Below, piece after piece: positions 12,645 to 22,981 of a stretch of DNA of 64,000 nucleotides (the stretch's first letter is position 1; each line of letters begins with the position of its first letter). The notes beneath the pieces are model-generated. The model was not told where the DNA came from, did no database searches, and saw only the letters and a program-made list of their open reading frames with translations. The translations under genes were made by a program, and so were the position numbers. The DNA comes from Anthoceros angustus (taxonomy: Eukaryota > Streptophyta > Anthocerotopsida > Anthocerotales > Anthocerotaceae), in the NCBI GenBank assembly GCA_010909165.1, contig VJWM01000103.1, positions 310,001 to 374,000 of the forward strand, written 5' to 3'.

Positions 12645-13140
12645 AGAGTATTCTTGTTGATGTTGTATTACTAAGGATATAATAGGTTTAAAGAGCATAA
12701 TGTAAAACACCATTGAAGGTGACAAAAGAACAATAACTGAAGGTGGGAATTCTTGTTCATGTTGTATTACTAAGGATGTAATAGGTTTAAAGACCATAAT
12801 GTAAAACACCATTGAAGGTGACAAAAGAACAATGACTGAAGGTAGGAAAAGAACGATCATTGAATGTGGCAAAAGAACGATTATTGAAGGTGGCAATAGA
12901 AAAAGTCCACAAAATGTGGCAAAAGTTCTTAGAGGTGGTATACAAGACCACGAAAGGTGGCACAATAAAAAATTGTTGAAAGATGGCATAAGACCAAAGC
13001 ATCATCAAAGACTACACAAGATGAAAGTGGAATACAAGACCATGAAAGGAAGCACAATCAAAGATCATTGAAGGTGGTATAAAACCAAAGCATCATCAAA
13101 GACTACTAAAGATGACATAAGAAAGATCACTCAAGCTGGC
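12645..13140. repeat. A-rich degenerate tandem repeats
   Basis: A 99-bp direct duplication begins at 12651 and 12750 (TTCTTGTT.ATGTTGTATTAC in both). It grades into short units built on AAGGTGGCAAAAGAACGAT and variants to about 13140. Short open frames here are repeat-driven and not called as genes. From 13141 to 13962 I see only AT-rich sequence with no supported feature. Confidence 0.7.
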
Positions 13141-13962
13141 ATAAGATTGAGTGCATTAGAAACTATGAAGTATGTGATCCATAGCTAGAACTGATTACCT
13201 TATTTTGTGATATCTTGCTAAAGCAAGACAAAACCTTAAGGAAAAACGAATACTAGTGCGAGGACCAATCCACAATGGACTGTTTGGGTGGGGTTGGCCT
13301 GCTCTCTTTTGACCTATAGATGTGGGGGCCCTTTGACGACTTTCGGACCCACCTTGCTCGCTGTGCCCCACCTTGCTCGTTGTCCCCCGAGCGGGCAGCG
13401 CATTACTACGCATGACGCCGTCCACGCCGTCATGTTCTCGATGGCGGAGCACCCAATGGGCATGTACACGAATCTAAATATTTTTTTTAAAACATAATAT
13501 TAATGTTCTTACTACAAAATCCTACCCAATGAGCATGTACAAGAATTCAAATATTTTTTAGAAAATAAAATATTAATGTTCTCATGTTGTGAGCGGGTAT
13601 TGGCTCGCGAAAAGGGCTGCTATAATTTTATAAGGCCCTCAGCCCCAGATACAAAGAAGGCTGCTGCAATTGTATAAGGCCCTCGGCCCTTTGAATCTGT
13701 GCCCAATATGTAATATATATCTCTGCCCGCAATGGGCCGGTGATGTAAGGTCCGTGGTGTTTATCGTCATGGCCCTTTATTCTTTTATAATTTAAAAAAA
13801 ATATTCTTCTACACTTCCAATGGGATCACAATAATACTGTAAATAGCATGCCATAACAGCCCATGTCTATGCCTATGCCAGCATAAAATCATAAATCTTA
13901 ACCTTAATCTTGGCCAAATAAGAACATCGTTATTAAGAACATTTATAAGAACGTCATTATTA

Positions 13963-14165
13963 AGCATCCTGTACTTAGATTGGTACTTAGATGGGGTGCC
14001 TAAAAGGAATGGATGCCCTTGGTGCAAGTAGATTAGGCACACCATGGTACAAGTTGTTAAGTACCAAATCCCATGACGAAAATCAAATTAGTGGACTTAA
14101 ATAAAATTCTTCTTCTTCTTCTAGATGCATAAAGTATACTAAGGACTTCAATAAAATTCTTCTAG
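13963..14165 (+). repeat. Copy of the dispersed GTGGACTTAAATAAAAT repeat family
   Basis: This copy runs from TACTTAGATGGGGTGCCTAA through GTGCAAGTAGATTAGGCACA and AAGTTGTTAAGTACCAA to a tail TTAGTGGACTTAAATAAAAT plus (TTC)n. The same modules recur inverted and direct at 16.1-16.6 kb. There is no coding potential. The constant 3' tail ending in a TTC microsatellite suggests a short non-autonomous element (SINE or MITE), class uncertain. Confidence 0.7.
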
Positions 14166-14443
14166 ATGCATAAAGTATTTAGTTGAACTTGAATTCATGC
14201 GTCGTAGTGCAGTCGGCGAGATGGTGTCCTGAGATGGTGTACAAGTACGTACTGGGAAATGGTGGGAAAGGGCCGCCATTTGGTGGTAGGTGAACGACCG
14301 TGGTACGGTCGGTGTTCAAACGTCATTAATTTACTGTAATAAAGTTTTTTTTGTTGTGCTGTGCTGTGCTGTGCTTTGGTGTGAATGCTTTTCTCCATTT
14401 GTTGGCAGTGAGGCGTACAGGGAGCACCGATCGAGCAACTGTG

Positions 14444-15874
14444 ATGGCGGCGGCTGCGGCTGCGGTTGCGGTTGCGGCGTTATCTGTGCCTTTCCGCATT
14501 GCTGTATCGGACAAGGAGGCGCTTTCGGCCAGCAACTCCAGCCATACTGTGAGTAGTTCCATCCGCATTGCCGAGACCAGCAGAGGAAGCAGGAGCCGGG
14601 CTGGAGTTGCGGGAATCCGGTGTGGTTTGGCCCTCGACAATGCTGTGGAGGAGGAGGGGAAGCGCGCGTTCCGTGACTACCAGCGGCCGGATGCTTCTGG
14701 CCGGTTTGGCAAGTTCGGCGGGAAGTATGTGCCAGACTCGCTCCTCACGGCTCTGTCGGAGCTGGAGCTTGCCTACAAGGAGGTCTCCAAGGACAAAGGT
14801 TTTCAGAAAGAGGTAGCGGGAATTCTGAAGGATTACGCTGGGAGGGAGTCGCCGTTGTATCTCGCTGAGCGGCTGACGGAGCATTACCGACGCGCTGATG
14901 GCGGCCCTCTCATTTACCTCAAACGGGAGGATTTGAACCACACCGGGGCTCACAAGATCAATAATGCGGTAGGGCAAGCTCTGCTTGCCAAGAAGCTCGG
15001 AAAGAAGCGGGTGATTGCGGAGACGGGTGCCGGGCAGCATGGAGTTGCTACGGCTACGGTGTGTGCGCGGTTTGGCTTGGAGTGCGTGATCTACATGGGG
15101 GCAAAGGATATGGAGAGGCAGGCTCTCAATGTCTTCCGCATGCGGCTTCTGGGAGCGGAGGTGCGGGCTGTGAGCTCAGGCACGGCCACCTTGCGGGATG
15201 CGGTGTCGGAGGCCATCGGAGGCTGGCTGACCAGCGTGGAGAGCACGCACTACTTGCTGGGCTCTGTTTGCGGTCCTCACCCTTTCCCCATGCTGGTGAG
15301 GGACTTCCAGGCCGTGATTGGTAGGGAAACTAGGAGGCAGGCTATGGAGAAATGGGGTGGGAAGCCTGATGTGCTGATCGCGTGCGTGGGAGGGGGATCT
15401 AACGCCATGGGCTTGTTTCACGAGTTCGTCGATGACGAGGATGTGAGGCTGATTGGCGTTGAGGCAGCCGGCCTGGGAGTGGACACATTACAGCATGCTG
15501 CAACCTTAACAATGGGAGAAGTTGGTGTGCTCCATGGCAGTCTGAGTTACTTGCTGCAAGATGAGGATGGGGAGATCCCCGGGCCACATTCCATCAGCGC
15601 AGGGTTGGATTACCCTGGGGTGGGCCCTGAGCTCAGTTTCTTGAAGGACATGGGCCGGGCTGAGTTCTACAGTATCACTGACGCCGAGGCCGTTGAAGCG
15701 TTTCAGAGAATATCCAGGCTGGAAGGCATCATCCCGGCTTTGGAGACCGCCCATGCTCTGGCGTACCTGGAGAAACTGTGCCCTACTTTGAAGGACGCAA
15801 CGCGCGTGGTGCTGAACTGCAGCGGCCGGGGTGACAAGGATGTCCAGAGGGCCATGGAGCGTGTCGAGTTCTGA
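14444..15874 (+). CDS. TSB: Tryptophan synthase beta subunit, plastid, intronless
   Basis: It catalyses the PLP-dependent condensation of indole and serine to tryptophan in the plastid, with the alpha subunit. The single exon encodes 476 residues. An Ala-rich, Ser/Arg-rich leader of about 60 residues looks like a transit peptide, which is why ATG 14444 is preferred. The catalytic domain follows: [15 protein letters not shown], the PLP lysine Lys171 in [13 protein letters not shown], the [12 protein letters not shown] loop with the catalytic Glu, the COMM-domain region with [14 protein letters not shown], the phosphate-binding GGGSNAMG, and NCSGRGDKD near the C-terminus. Length matches plant TSB1-type enzymes. 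Plant TSB1 genes usually have introns; this one has none, so a retrocopy origin is possible. All catalytic residues are intact. Confidence 0.95.
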   Translation: MAAAAAAVAVAALSVPFRIAVSDKEALSASNSSHTVSSSIRIAETSRGSRSRAGVAGIRCGLALDNAVEEEGKRAFRDYQRPDASGRFGKFGGKYVPDSLLTALSELELAYKEVSKDKGFQKEVAGILKDYAGRESPLYLAERLTEHYRRADGGPLIYLKREDLNHTGAHKINNAVGQALLAKKLGKKRVIAETGAGQHGVATATVCARFGLECVIYMGAKDMERQALNVFRMRLLGAEVRAVSSGTATLRDAVSEAIGGWLTSVESTHYLLGSVCGPHPFPMLVRDFQAVIGRETRRQAMEKWGGKPDVLIACVGGGSNAMGLFHEFVDDEDVRLIGVEAAGLGVDTLQHAATLTMGEVGVLHGSLSYLLQDEDGEIPGPHSISAGLDYPGVGPELSFLKDMGRAEFYSITDAEAVEAFQRISRLEGIIPALETAHALAYLEKLCPTLKDATRVVLNCSGRGDKDVQRAMERVEF

Positions 15875-16051
15875 TGAACCCGACCTGAACTCGGCAGAGG
15901 AGACGGGCGGGCAGCGGACTCCTCCGCTTGTGTTCTGGTCGGCACCGATGTTGAGCCTGCTCTCGGGGGGAGAGGCCCCCTTGCGACAGGAGGGGGACGT
16001 CCGGAGTGTCACTTGTGAAATGATATATTAAGATATATTCGCAGACATATC

Positions 16052-16078
16052 CAGACGCAAGGTCGCAGGTTCGAAACC
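16052..16078 (+). other. tRNA T-arm relic
   Basis: AAGGTCGCAGGTTCGAAACC followed by TGCA repeats the T-arm/B-box of the tRNA-Ile at 17.0 kb with one difference. No A-box or acceptor stem lies upstream, so it is a fragment. It abuts the GAAGAAGAAGAATTTTATT repeat. Confidence 0.6.
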
Positions 16079-16600
16079 TGCAAAGAAGAAGAATTTTATT
16101 TAAGTCCACTAACGGAAATCCATCCTTAGTGAAGAAGAATTTTATTGAAGTCCACTAACGGAAACCCATCCTTGGTGAAGAAGAAGAATTTTATTGAAGT
16201 CCACTAAGGACGGATTTCAGTCGACTTGAATAAAATTTTAGTGAAGAAGAAGAATTTTATTTAAGTCCACTAAGAATGGATTTCCGTCATGGGACTTGGT
16301 ACTTAACAACTTGTATTATGGTGTGCCTAAGCTACTTGCACCAAGGGCATCCACTCCCTTTAGGCACCCCATCTAAGTACCAATCTAAGTTCAGGATGCT
16401 TAATCACGATGTTCATATAAAGGTGTGTCCATTTGGCCCAAGCCATGTGTGTCAATACTTAGATGGGGTGCCTAAAGGGAGTAGATGCCCTTGGTGCAAG
16501 TAGCTTAGGCACACCATAGTACAAGTTGTTAGTGGATGCCCTTAGTGCAAGTAGCTTAGGCACAGTGCAAGTTGTTAAGTACCAAGTCCATGACTTAAAT
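16079..16600. repeat. Fold-back (inverted) repeat
   Basis: Arms at about 16298-16381 and 16455-16538 are near-perfect reverse complements (TTAGGCACACCAT..TACAAG against CTTGTA.TATGGTGTGCCTAA), separated by roughly 70 bp. Inverted AAGTCCACTA/GAAGAAGAATTTTATT blocks lie at 16079-16280. A partial third copy follows at 16533-16595. Transcribed, it would form a long hairpin. It is related to the copy at 13963-14165. Confidence 0.8.
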
Positions 16601-16611
16601 AAAAATCTTCT

Positions 16612-16945
16612 TCTTTTTCTTCTTAGTGGACTTAAATAGAAGTGGACTTAAATAGAATTCTTCTTCTTCTTCTTAGTGGACTTAAATAGAATTCTTCTTC
16701 TTCTTAGTGGACTTAAATAGAATTCTTCTTCTTCTTAGTGGACTTAAATAGAATTCTTCTTCTTCTTAGTGGACTTAAATAGAATTCTTCTTCTTCTTAG
16801 TGGACTTAAATAGAATTCTTCTTCTTCTTAGTGGACTTAAATAGAATTCTTCTTCTTCTTAGTGGACTTAAATAGAATTCTTCTTCTTCTTAGTGGACTT
16901 AAATAGAATTCTTCTTCTTCTTAGTGAACTTAAATAGAATTCTTT
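16612..16945. repeat. 31-bp tandem array, about 10 units
   Basis: The unit is TAGTGGACTTAAATAGAATT followed by CTTCTTCTTCT. Units start at 16674, 16705, 16736, 16767 and so on to 16922, nearly identical, each with an EcoRI site. The unit is the tail module of the 13963 and 16079 repeats, so the array seems to have grown from an element tail. Confidence 0.92.
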
Positions 16946-17000
16946 GCCTGTCTTCTTTTGTTGGTGTTTTGAATACTTTATACTAGTGTGAATTGTTGTA

Positions 17001-17074
17001 GGCCTATTAGCTCAGTTGGTTAGAGCGTCGTGCTAATAACGCGAAGGTCGCAGGTTCGAGACCTGCATAGGCCA
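17001..17074 (+). tRNA. trnI-AAU: tRNA-Ile (AAT)
   Basis: A complete cloverleaf: acceptor GGCCTAT/ATAGGCC with discriminator A (17074), D-arm GCTC..GAGC, anticodon stem TCGTG/CGCGA, loop CTAATAA with anticodon AAT at 17035-17037, T-arm GCAGG-TTCGAGA-CCTGC. There is no intron and no encoded CCA. The sequence is the standard nuclear isoleucine tRNA. A run of T four bases after the end may terminate Pol III. Confidence 0.97.
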
Positions 17075-17164
17075 ATTTTGTTACGCTGGGTGCAAGGCCC
17101 CCCGAAATTTGTGCATCGCCGAAGCTCTTGCCGTTTTTCGTCGAAGTTAGCAGGTTGATTTGTC

Positions 17165-17340
17165 GTACGTAGTCAACGGGTGACCTTGTTTTCACTATCG
17201 CAGTCAACGGGTGACCTTATTTTCACTATCACAGTCAATCGGGTGACCTTGTTTTCACTCCCAGAATTATCATCACTCCCAGAATTATCATCATGAATAC
17301 AGAATAATCGGGTGACCTTGTTTTCGCTCCCACATTGACC
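17165..17340. repeat. 31-bp tandem repeat, 3 units plus partial
   Basis: AGTCAACGGGTGACCTTGTT-type units start at 17171, 17202 and 17233 (period 31). A further GGGTGACCTTGTTTTC copy lies at about 17310 after a short CCCAGAATTATCATC duplication. Confidence 0.8.
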
Positions 17341-17804
17341 ATTATGCAAAAAAATCATGTGCTCTGTGTGGCAGTTCATGCTCACGCTTAGACGCGAGAG
17401 CATCTTCTCGGAGGCCAAAGCATGGCGAAGAGTTGGCTTATCATGTGAGACGCGAGAGCATCTTGACTGGGCCAGAGCATAGAGAAGAGTTGGGTTGAGA
17501 AAACTTTATCACTTGGCAAGGCCATGGACATCCTCACTCACAAAAAACCACGACAATCGGAGGTTAGGAGCATGCCCATCCAAATTCACAAACAAACAAA
17601 TAGGCCATTTATACTAAGGCCCTCCGTTCAAAAATAGGCATGAAAAGGGTGCCCAATTTTTCTGTTTTAAAAATCCAGATGTTTTGCTTAATGCCAGGCA
17701 CATATGCTCAAAGGTCTGAGATAAAGAATCGAAGGAAAAAAATCATACACCGCAAATCACTCCGACAATCTCTCAATTTTAGTAGGTTTGTCTAAAGGAT
17801 TATC

Positions 17805-17960
17805 GGCATCTACGATAGCAAGATATCTAAACAGTGACATGGGGGTGATGGGACATTTGTTAATGGCATCTACGATAGCAAGATATCTGAACAGTGGTAT
17901 GGGGGTGATGGGGTGACATATGTTAACGATATCTACGATAACAAGATATCTGAATAGTGA
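17805..17960. repeat. About 60-bp direct repeat, three copies
   Basis: GGCATCTACGATAGCAAGAT starts at 17805 and 17865, and a variant starts near 17929. Each is followed by ATCTgAACAGTG and GGGGGTGATGGG. No coding content is seen. From 17961 to 18803 I see no supported gene; it contains the PPR promoter and 5' UTR. Confidence 0.8.
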
Positions 17961-18803
17961 CTTTGGTTTTGGGCTGCAAGCGGCTCACCCATGAACAAAG
18001 ACTTTGCAAGCATTGTGAGTCGCAAACAATAGACGACGAGCATCATTTCCTCTTCGACTACGGTAGCCTTGCACCCTGTAGAGTTGGCCACCAGAAACTC
18101 TTCGAAGTTTTCTGAGGATATGTGGGTCCATATACGAAGTACCGATGCATCACTAGAACATCCGGTGGCCATTAAGGAGCATCCGGTATCCTACTTATTT
18201 TGGTATCACAGCCAACTCCCGCATGGTGCAAAGCTATGGGCTCATGTTGATTAGAATCGGCTACACGATTTCAATCTCTTCAACAAAAAGTTGCTTGTAA
18301 ATATGGACCCAAGAGCAAGCAGGTATGGGCAGCCATAGCCCAAGCACAGATAAAGCAGGGAGAGACATTTTCAAGTCCTTGGTGATACGTATGTCAAAGC
18401 AGCCAGACAATCACCTTCGTACAGTTTTCAGGGGTTTGGGTTTGAATTTAGACCAAAATAAAAGTGGCGAAAGACCCGAACCGGAGCGCGGGCAGCGGCT
18501 CCAGTTTCTCACAAAAACCACCCAACTAAAGCGCTTGCAGCCACCTCGGCACGGGCTGCTCAGCTCCGGGGATTGCTGCGGCCTGTACATCTGTAGTCCA
18601 CAAAAACTTCTCCGGTCGGCCACAGCGTCGAAAATGTTGATAGGAGTACACGATTCGAGTGCTTGAGTTGTTTTGTCTTGATGTCTTCGCCATCAGTGAT
18701 TCAAAACTGTCTGCACTGTGCGTCCTAAGGCCCGTGAGATTCACAGTACTCAAGCCTCCTGCCTTTGTTGTGCGCCTCATGTTCCGAGAGCTGTCCTGGT
18801 AAG

Positions 18804-21626
18804 ATGGCCACAGTATGGCAACCGGACCTGGTGTGCACGCAACAAATTGGTGTGTGCACAAGGATTCTACGAGGTGCTCCCACTCAGCTCACCTTCGGGA
18901 GTAAACCGCTGGGAAACAACCAAGCCTCCAGGTGCAGCAGTGTAAAGAACCCAGCACTCCCACTTCTGAGAGACTGTGTGGGCGGGGAAGGATTTTCCGG
19001 CGATGGTCGTCGCCAGGAGCAGGAGCTTTTGTGGCAACAATTTTTTCTGGACCCTACCATGTGGTGGGACAACAGGCGAGATAAGAAGAGCTTCCGTTCG
19101 CCTGACTTCCGGCGTAAGGGGTCCGGCGAGGTCCTGTGGTTAAACAGCATGTTCAAGCCGGCTTGGGTTGACGAGCAGCTCGTTTCTTTGGATGAAAAGA
19201 CGGCAACCGTGAGCACGTTATGTCAGCAGGGGAAGCTTACAGAGGCCGTTGGAGTCCTGGAATCTCTGGCGCAGACAGACCATTCTATTTCTCAGTCTCT
19301 ATTTTGTACTGTAGTAAAACTGTGTGCAGCTAAGAAGGATCTGGTTGTGGGGAGACGAGTTCACGATCTCACTGTCAAACATGGGTACGAGACAGATGCA
19401 TATTTGGGGAACCATATCCTGCGCATGTATGCATGTGGAGGTAGGCTACAGGAGGCCATGGATGTGTTCACCAGGGTAGGGAAACCAGATACCTTCATGT
19501 GGTTTTCCATAATCTCCGCGTATGCTAAACATGGGAAACCCAATGAGGCCATACAACTCTACCATGAGATGCGTGGCTCAGGTGTGAAGGCGGGTGCTCA
19601 CATCTTTGTAGCTGCCCTTCAAGCTTGTGCAATTTCCGCCGATTTGGAATCTGGCAGAACAGTGCACTCTGATGTGTTGCTCAGTGGCATTCTTCCAAAC
19701 TTGTTTGTAGGCAATTGCCTGGTGGACATGTATGCAAAATGTGGCGAACTGAAAGATGCACGCCAGGTTTTTGATAGCTTGACCACAAAGGATGTGGTGA
19801 CATGGACGACCATGATAGCGGGGTATTCACAGCAAGGGCTCGGCCAAGAGGCGCTTGTTCTATATGGACAAATGGAGCAAGAGGGCCTGAGTTTGGCTAA
19901 CCATGTCACCTTTGCTTGCCTTCTGAAGGCATGTGCAAGCGCGGGTGCCTTACGGAAGGGCAGGCAGCTGCACTTACAGATTGTGGAAAGGGGACAACTA
20001 GATAACATACTTGTGGGCAACTGCATGGTAGACATGTATGCAAAATGTGGTGAATTGAAAGATGCACGCCAGGTTTTTGACAGCTTGGCCACTAAGGATG
20101 TGGTGACATGGACTTCCCTAATAGCTGGGTATGCACACCAAGGGCTCGGTCAAGAGGCACTTGTTCTGTATGGGCAAATGGAACAAGAAGGCTTCATTTT
20201 GGCTAACCATGTCACTTTTGCTTGCCTTCTGAAGGCCTGTGCAAGTGTCGGTGCCTTACAGAAGGGCAGGCAGCTGCACTCTCAGATCATGGAACGAGGG
20301 CTGCTGCAGGACGTGGTGCTGGGCAACTGCTTAGTGGACATGTATGCAAAATGTGGTGAATTAAAAGATGCACAGCAGGTTTTTGACAGCTTGGCCACAA
20401 AGGACGTGGTGACATGGACGGCCCTGATAGCTGGGTATGCACAGCAAGGGCTTGGCCAAGAGGCGCTTGTTCTGTATGGACAAATGGAGCAGGAAGGCCT
20501 GATTTTGGCTAACCATGTCACTTTTGCCTCCCTTTTGAATGCCTGTGCAAGTGTTGGTGCCTTACAAACGGGCACGGAGCTGCACTCGCAGATTGTGGAA
20601 AGAGGACAGCTCAATAACATAGTACTGGGCAACTGCCTGGTGGACATGTATGCAAAATGTGGCGAACTGAAAGATGCGCACCGGGTTTTTGACAGTTTGG
20701 CCACAAAGGATGTGGTGACATGGACTGCCCTGATAGCTGGGTATGGTACTTGTGATGATGGTCACAAGGCACTAGCTTATTTTGAGGAGATGTTAGTCGC
20801 AGGTATTCAGCCTGATGATACAACTTTTACTTGCCTCTTAGCAGCATGCAGTCATGAGGGACTGGTCGTCGAAGGTCGCAAGTACTTTGATTCCATGGTT
20901 GAAAAGCATGGCATCAAGCCTACTATTGAGCATTACACTTGCATGATTGATCTTCTTGGGCGTGCAGGCCATTTAGAGGAGGCAGAGAACATGCTATTAT
21001 CATGTGAGAGCCAAAGCAATGTTGTGGGGTTGACGTCATTGCTGAATGCTTGCAAAAGTCACGGGGATATAGAGAGGGCGAGGCGGTGTTTTGAAAGCCT
21101 AGTTAGACTGGAGCCTCAGGGTGCATCTGCATATGTGCTCATGGCCAATGCCTATGCAGACGCAGGGAGGTGGACTGATGTAGAGAGGATTGAAACACAA
21201 AGGATGGTTGCAGGTGCTAACAAGAAACCTGCAGTGGCGAGCATTGAGGTGAAGAAGCAGGTACATTCATTTGTGGTTGGAGAAAACAGAGATGATATTG
21301 CGCTCAAGGTGGAGAGCATGAATTCACGTCTGAAACAAGAAGGGGGCCACGTACCACACACAAAGCTGGTGTTGAAGCCAATGCACGAGAAGGAAAAGGA
21401 GGATGTGCTTTGTGGGCATGCTGAGAAGCTAGCTCTGGCGTTTGGTCTCTTGAACACTCCAAGTGGCACACCTCTGCTGGTAACGAAGAATCTACGCATG
21501 TGCACTGATTGTCACAGTTCTACGGAGATCATGTCAAGGGTTGAAAAGAGGGACATTGTTGTAAAGGATGGGTACCGTGTACATCGATTCGCAAATGGTT
21601 GTTGCAGTTGTAAGGGTCGACCGTGA
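18804..21626 (+). CDS. PPR protein, PLS class, DYW:KP type (candidate U-to-C RNA editing factor)
   Basis: The first ATG of the frame gives 940 residues in one exon, usual for PLS-type PPR genes. A leader of about 55 residues could direct it to plastid or mitochondrion. PLS repeats fill residues about 60-700, then E/E+ regions, then a DYW domain from residue 807. The domain keeps the deaminase zinc signature (H872-A-E874, C900-T-D-C903) and the second site (HRF, then CSC ending at Cys936). The PG box is replaced by KPAVA and the last residues are GRP, not DYW. These two changes define the DYW:KP subgroup, which published work links to U-to-C editing in hornworts, lycophytes and ferns. Repeats at 19710-20750 are nearly identical 102-residue triplets. 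There is no frameshift; the gene looks functional. Target and direction of editing are inference. Confidence 0.95.
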   Translation: MATVWQPDLVCTQQIGVCTRILRGAPTQLTFGSKPLGNNQASRCSSVKNPALPLLRDCVGGEGFSGDGRRQEQELLWQQFFLDPTMWWDNRRDKKSFRSPDFRRKGSGEVLWLNSMFKPAWVDEQLVSLDEKTATVSTLCQQGKLTEAVGVLESLAQTDHSISQSLFCTVVKLCAAKKDLVVGRRVHDLTVKHGYETDAYLGNHILRMYACGGRLQEAMDVFTRVGKPDTFMWFSIISAYAKHGKPNEAIQLYHEMRGSGVKAGAHIFVAALQACAISADLESGRTVHSDVLLSGILPNLFVGNCLVDMYAKCGELKDARQVFDSLTTKDVVTWTTMIAGYSQQGLGQEALVLYGQMEQEGLSLANHVTFACLLKACASAGALRKGRQLHLQIVERGQLDNILVGNCMVDMYAKCGELKDARQVFDSLATKDVVTWTSLIAGYAHQGLGQEALVLYGQMEQEGFILANHVTFACLLKACASVGALQKGRQLHSQIMERGLLQDVVLGNCLVDMYAKCGELKDAQQVFDSLATKDVVTWTALIAGYAQQGLGQEALVLYGQMEQEGLILANHVTFASLLNACASVGALQTGTELHSQIVERGQLNNIVLGNCLVDMYAKCGELKDAHRVFDSLATKDVVTWTALIAGYGTCDDGHKALAYFEEMLVAGIQPDDTTFTCLLAACSHEGLVVEGRKYFDSMVEKHGIKPTIEHYTCMIDLLGRAGHLEEAENMLLSCESQSNVVGLTSLLNACKSHGDIERARRCFESLVRLEPQGASAYVLMANAYADAGRWTDVERIETQRMVAGANKKPAVASIEVKKQVHSFVVGENRDDIALKVESMNSRLKQEGGHVPHTKLVLKPMHEKEKEDVLCGHAEKLALAFGLLNTPSGTPLLVTKNLRMCTDCHSSTEIMSRVEKRDIVVKDGYRVHRFANGCCSCKGRP
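19710..20750 (+). repeat. 306-bp homogenised PLS units inside the PPR gene
   Basis: GGC codons opening the S motif (GNCLVDMYAKCG) fall at 19710, 20016, 20322 and 20628, exactly 306 bp apart. Three full units and a partial fourth are nearly identical in DNA and protein. Each unit is one S-P-L triplet (102 residues). Such identity implies recent tandem expansion or gene conversion inside the reading frame. Confidence 0.95.
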
Positions 21627-21745
21627 GAACGACAAACTAGCGGAGCTTAGAAGAACTACCCAGTGCTCAAAAGGTAACTGCTGCATGTGGGAGTGAGAAT
21701 GAAGAACTAGCAGAGCTTAGAAGAACTACCCAGTGCTCAAAAGGT
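21624..21745. repeat. 70-bp duplication just after the PPR stop
   Basis: GAGCTTAGAAGAACTACCCA starts at 21643 and 21713, each followed by GTGCTCAAAAGGT. The first copy overlaps the stop region, so the duplication lies in the 3' UTR. Confidence 0.85.
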
Positions 21746-22981
21746 GTTCGAATAGGAGGTGGGCAAAGGATTGTACTAACAAGTTTTATCATTCCACCTA
21801 ACTGACTGGGTGAGGCTGGAGTCGACAGGATTGGGTGGATATGTATATGACATATAGGCCATGAGGCCTGAGTTAGATAAGGCACCATTACAGATGGTCT
21901 ATCCCATCATGTCTTTCAGGTGCCCAACTCTTCAATATGTTCGATCTTCAGCGCTGCAGAGTGATGGTGATTTCGAGGGTGATTTTTACAGACCACCAGA
22001 TCTATGGAACTCAAGCCTATGCCAGAAAACTTTGGGATGAGTCTAGAAAGAGACTCTGAGTTCAGTTTCATACCTTAGACCTGGTCGGAATTTGATGACT
22101 TGTGACCCAGGGAAATAGCACTGACACAAATGCTGAACGCTCCATACCTTCTTTAGCTACGTCACAACTTGGTTACCAATCTTCTCAAAACATTCATATT
22201 GCAGCAAAGTGGAAGCACATTTGGGGCTCCCCGCTCTGTGGATTTCTCCATTCACATTCTTTGGAGACTAAAGTCTTTTGCGGGTGGTCTCCTTCTTAAA
22301 GACCTTAGTCTTTTGGGGTGGTCTCCTTCTTGAGTTTGGCGTGAGAGCCACTTCTCTCGCAAGGAAGGATGACTCATTCAAATGACTGCAAAGGCCTTTT
22401 CTTAAAAGTTGGTCATCTGACCGCATAAATAGGAAAGAAACAAAAGATAACAGGGCAGAGTCACAGGGCTGGTAGCTGGACAGAATCATATGAGCTCAAG
22501 GAGGAGGTTTCGCTTACCCATGACGGCTTGTTTTTGCCTACACTGGCACATTGGTCCGGGCATCTTAGGTGTGCTGGTGTTATTAAAGATCCCAGAGGTG
22601 TTCTCCATACTACACAGGAGATGGGGATCAAGGTCTTGCTGCTTTGACAGGATGTCTGCTGATAATTAGCTGTTTTAACAGAAAGAAGTTTCAAACCCTA
22701 AACGAATTCACGTGCTTGCACGCAATCTCTGGATGTAATCTACCCTATCCCTCCAATCAAATAATTTCATGAACCAAAAACTTCCTTCAATCAAACAAAC
22801 TGATGTAGCGCGAGCTTCCGCCCCTTTCCCCCTCCCCATCCCACCTAGTGCGGATCAATCCTAAAGCTACACATGCTATACACACGCCGCTTGATCTAAC
22901 TTAAGCGGCGGGAAATACATACATCTGAGGACGATAAATTAAACTCCTTCCCTCGCCATTCCCCGTTTGTGGATGGCGAAC
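21746..22981. other. Intergenic, no supported gene
   Basis: Only a short duplicated GGTGGTCTCCTTCTT motif (about 22283-22335) stands out. The right end is the 3' flank of the R3HCC1-like gene. Confidence 0.5.
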
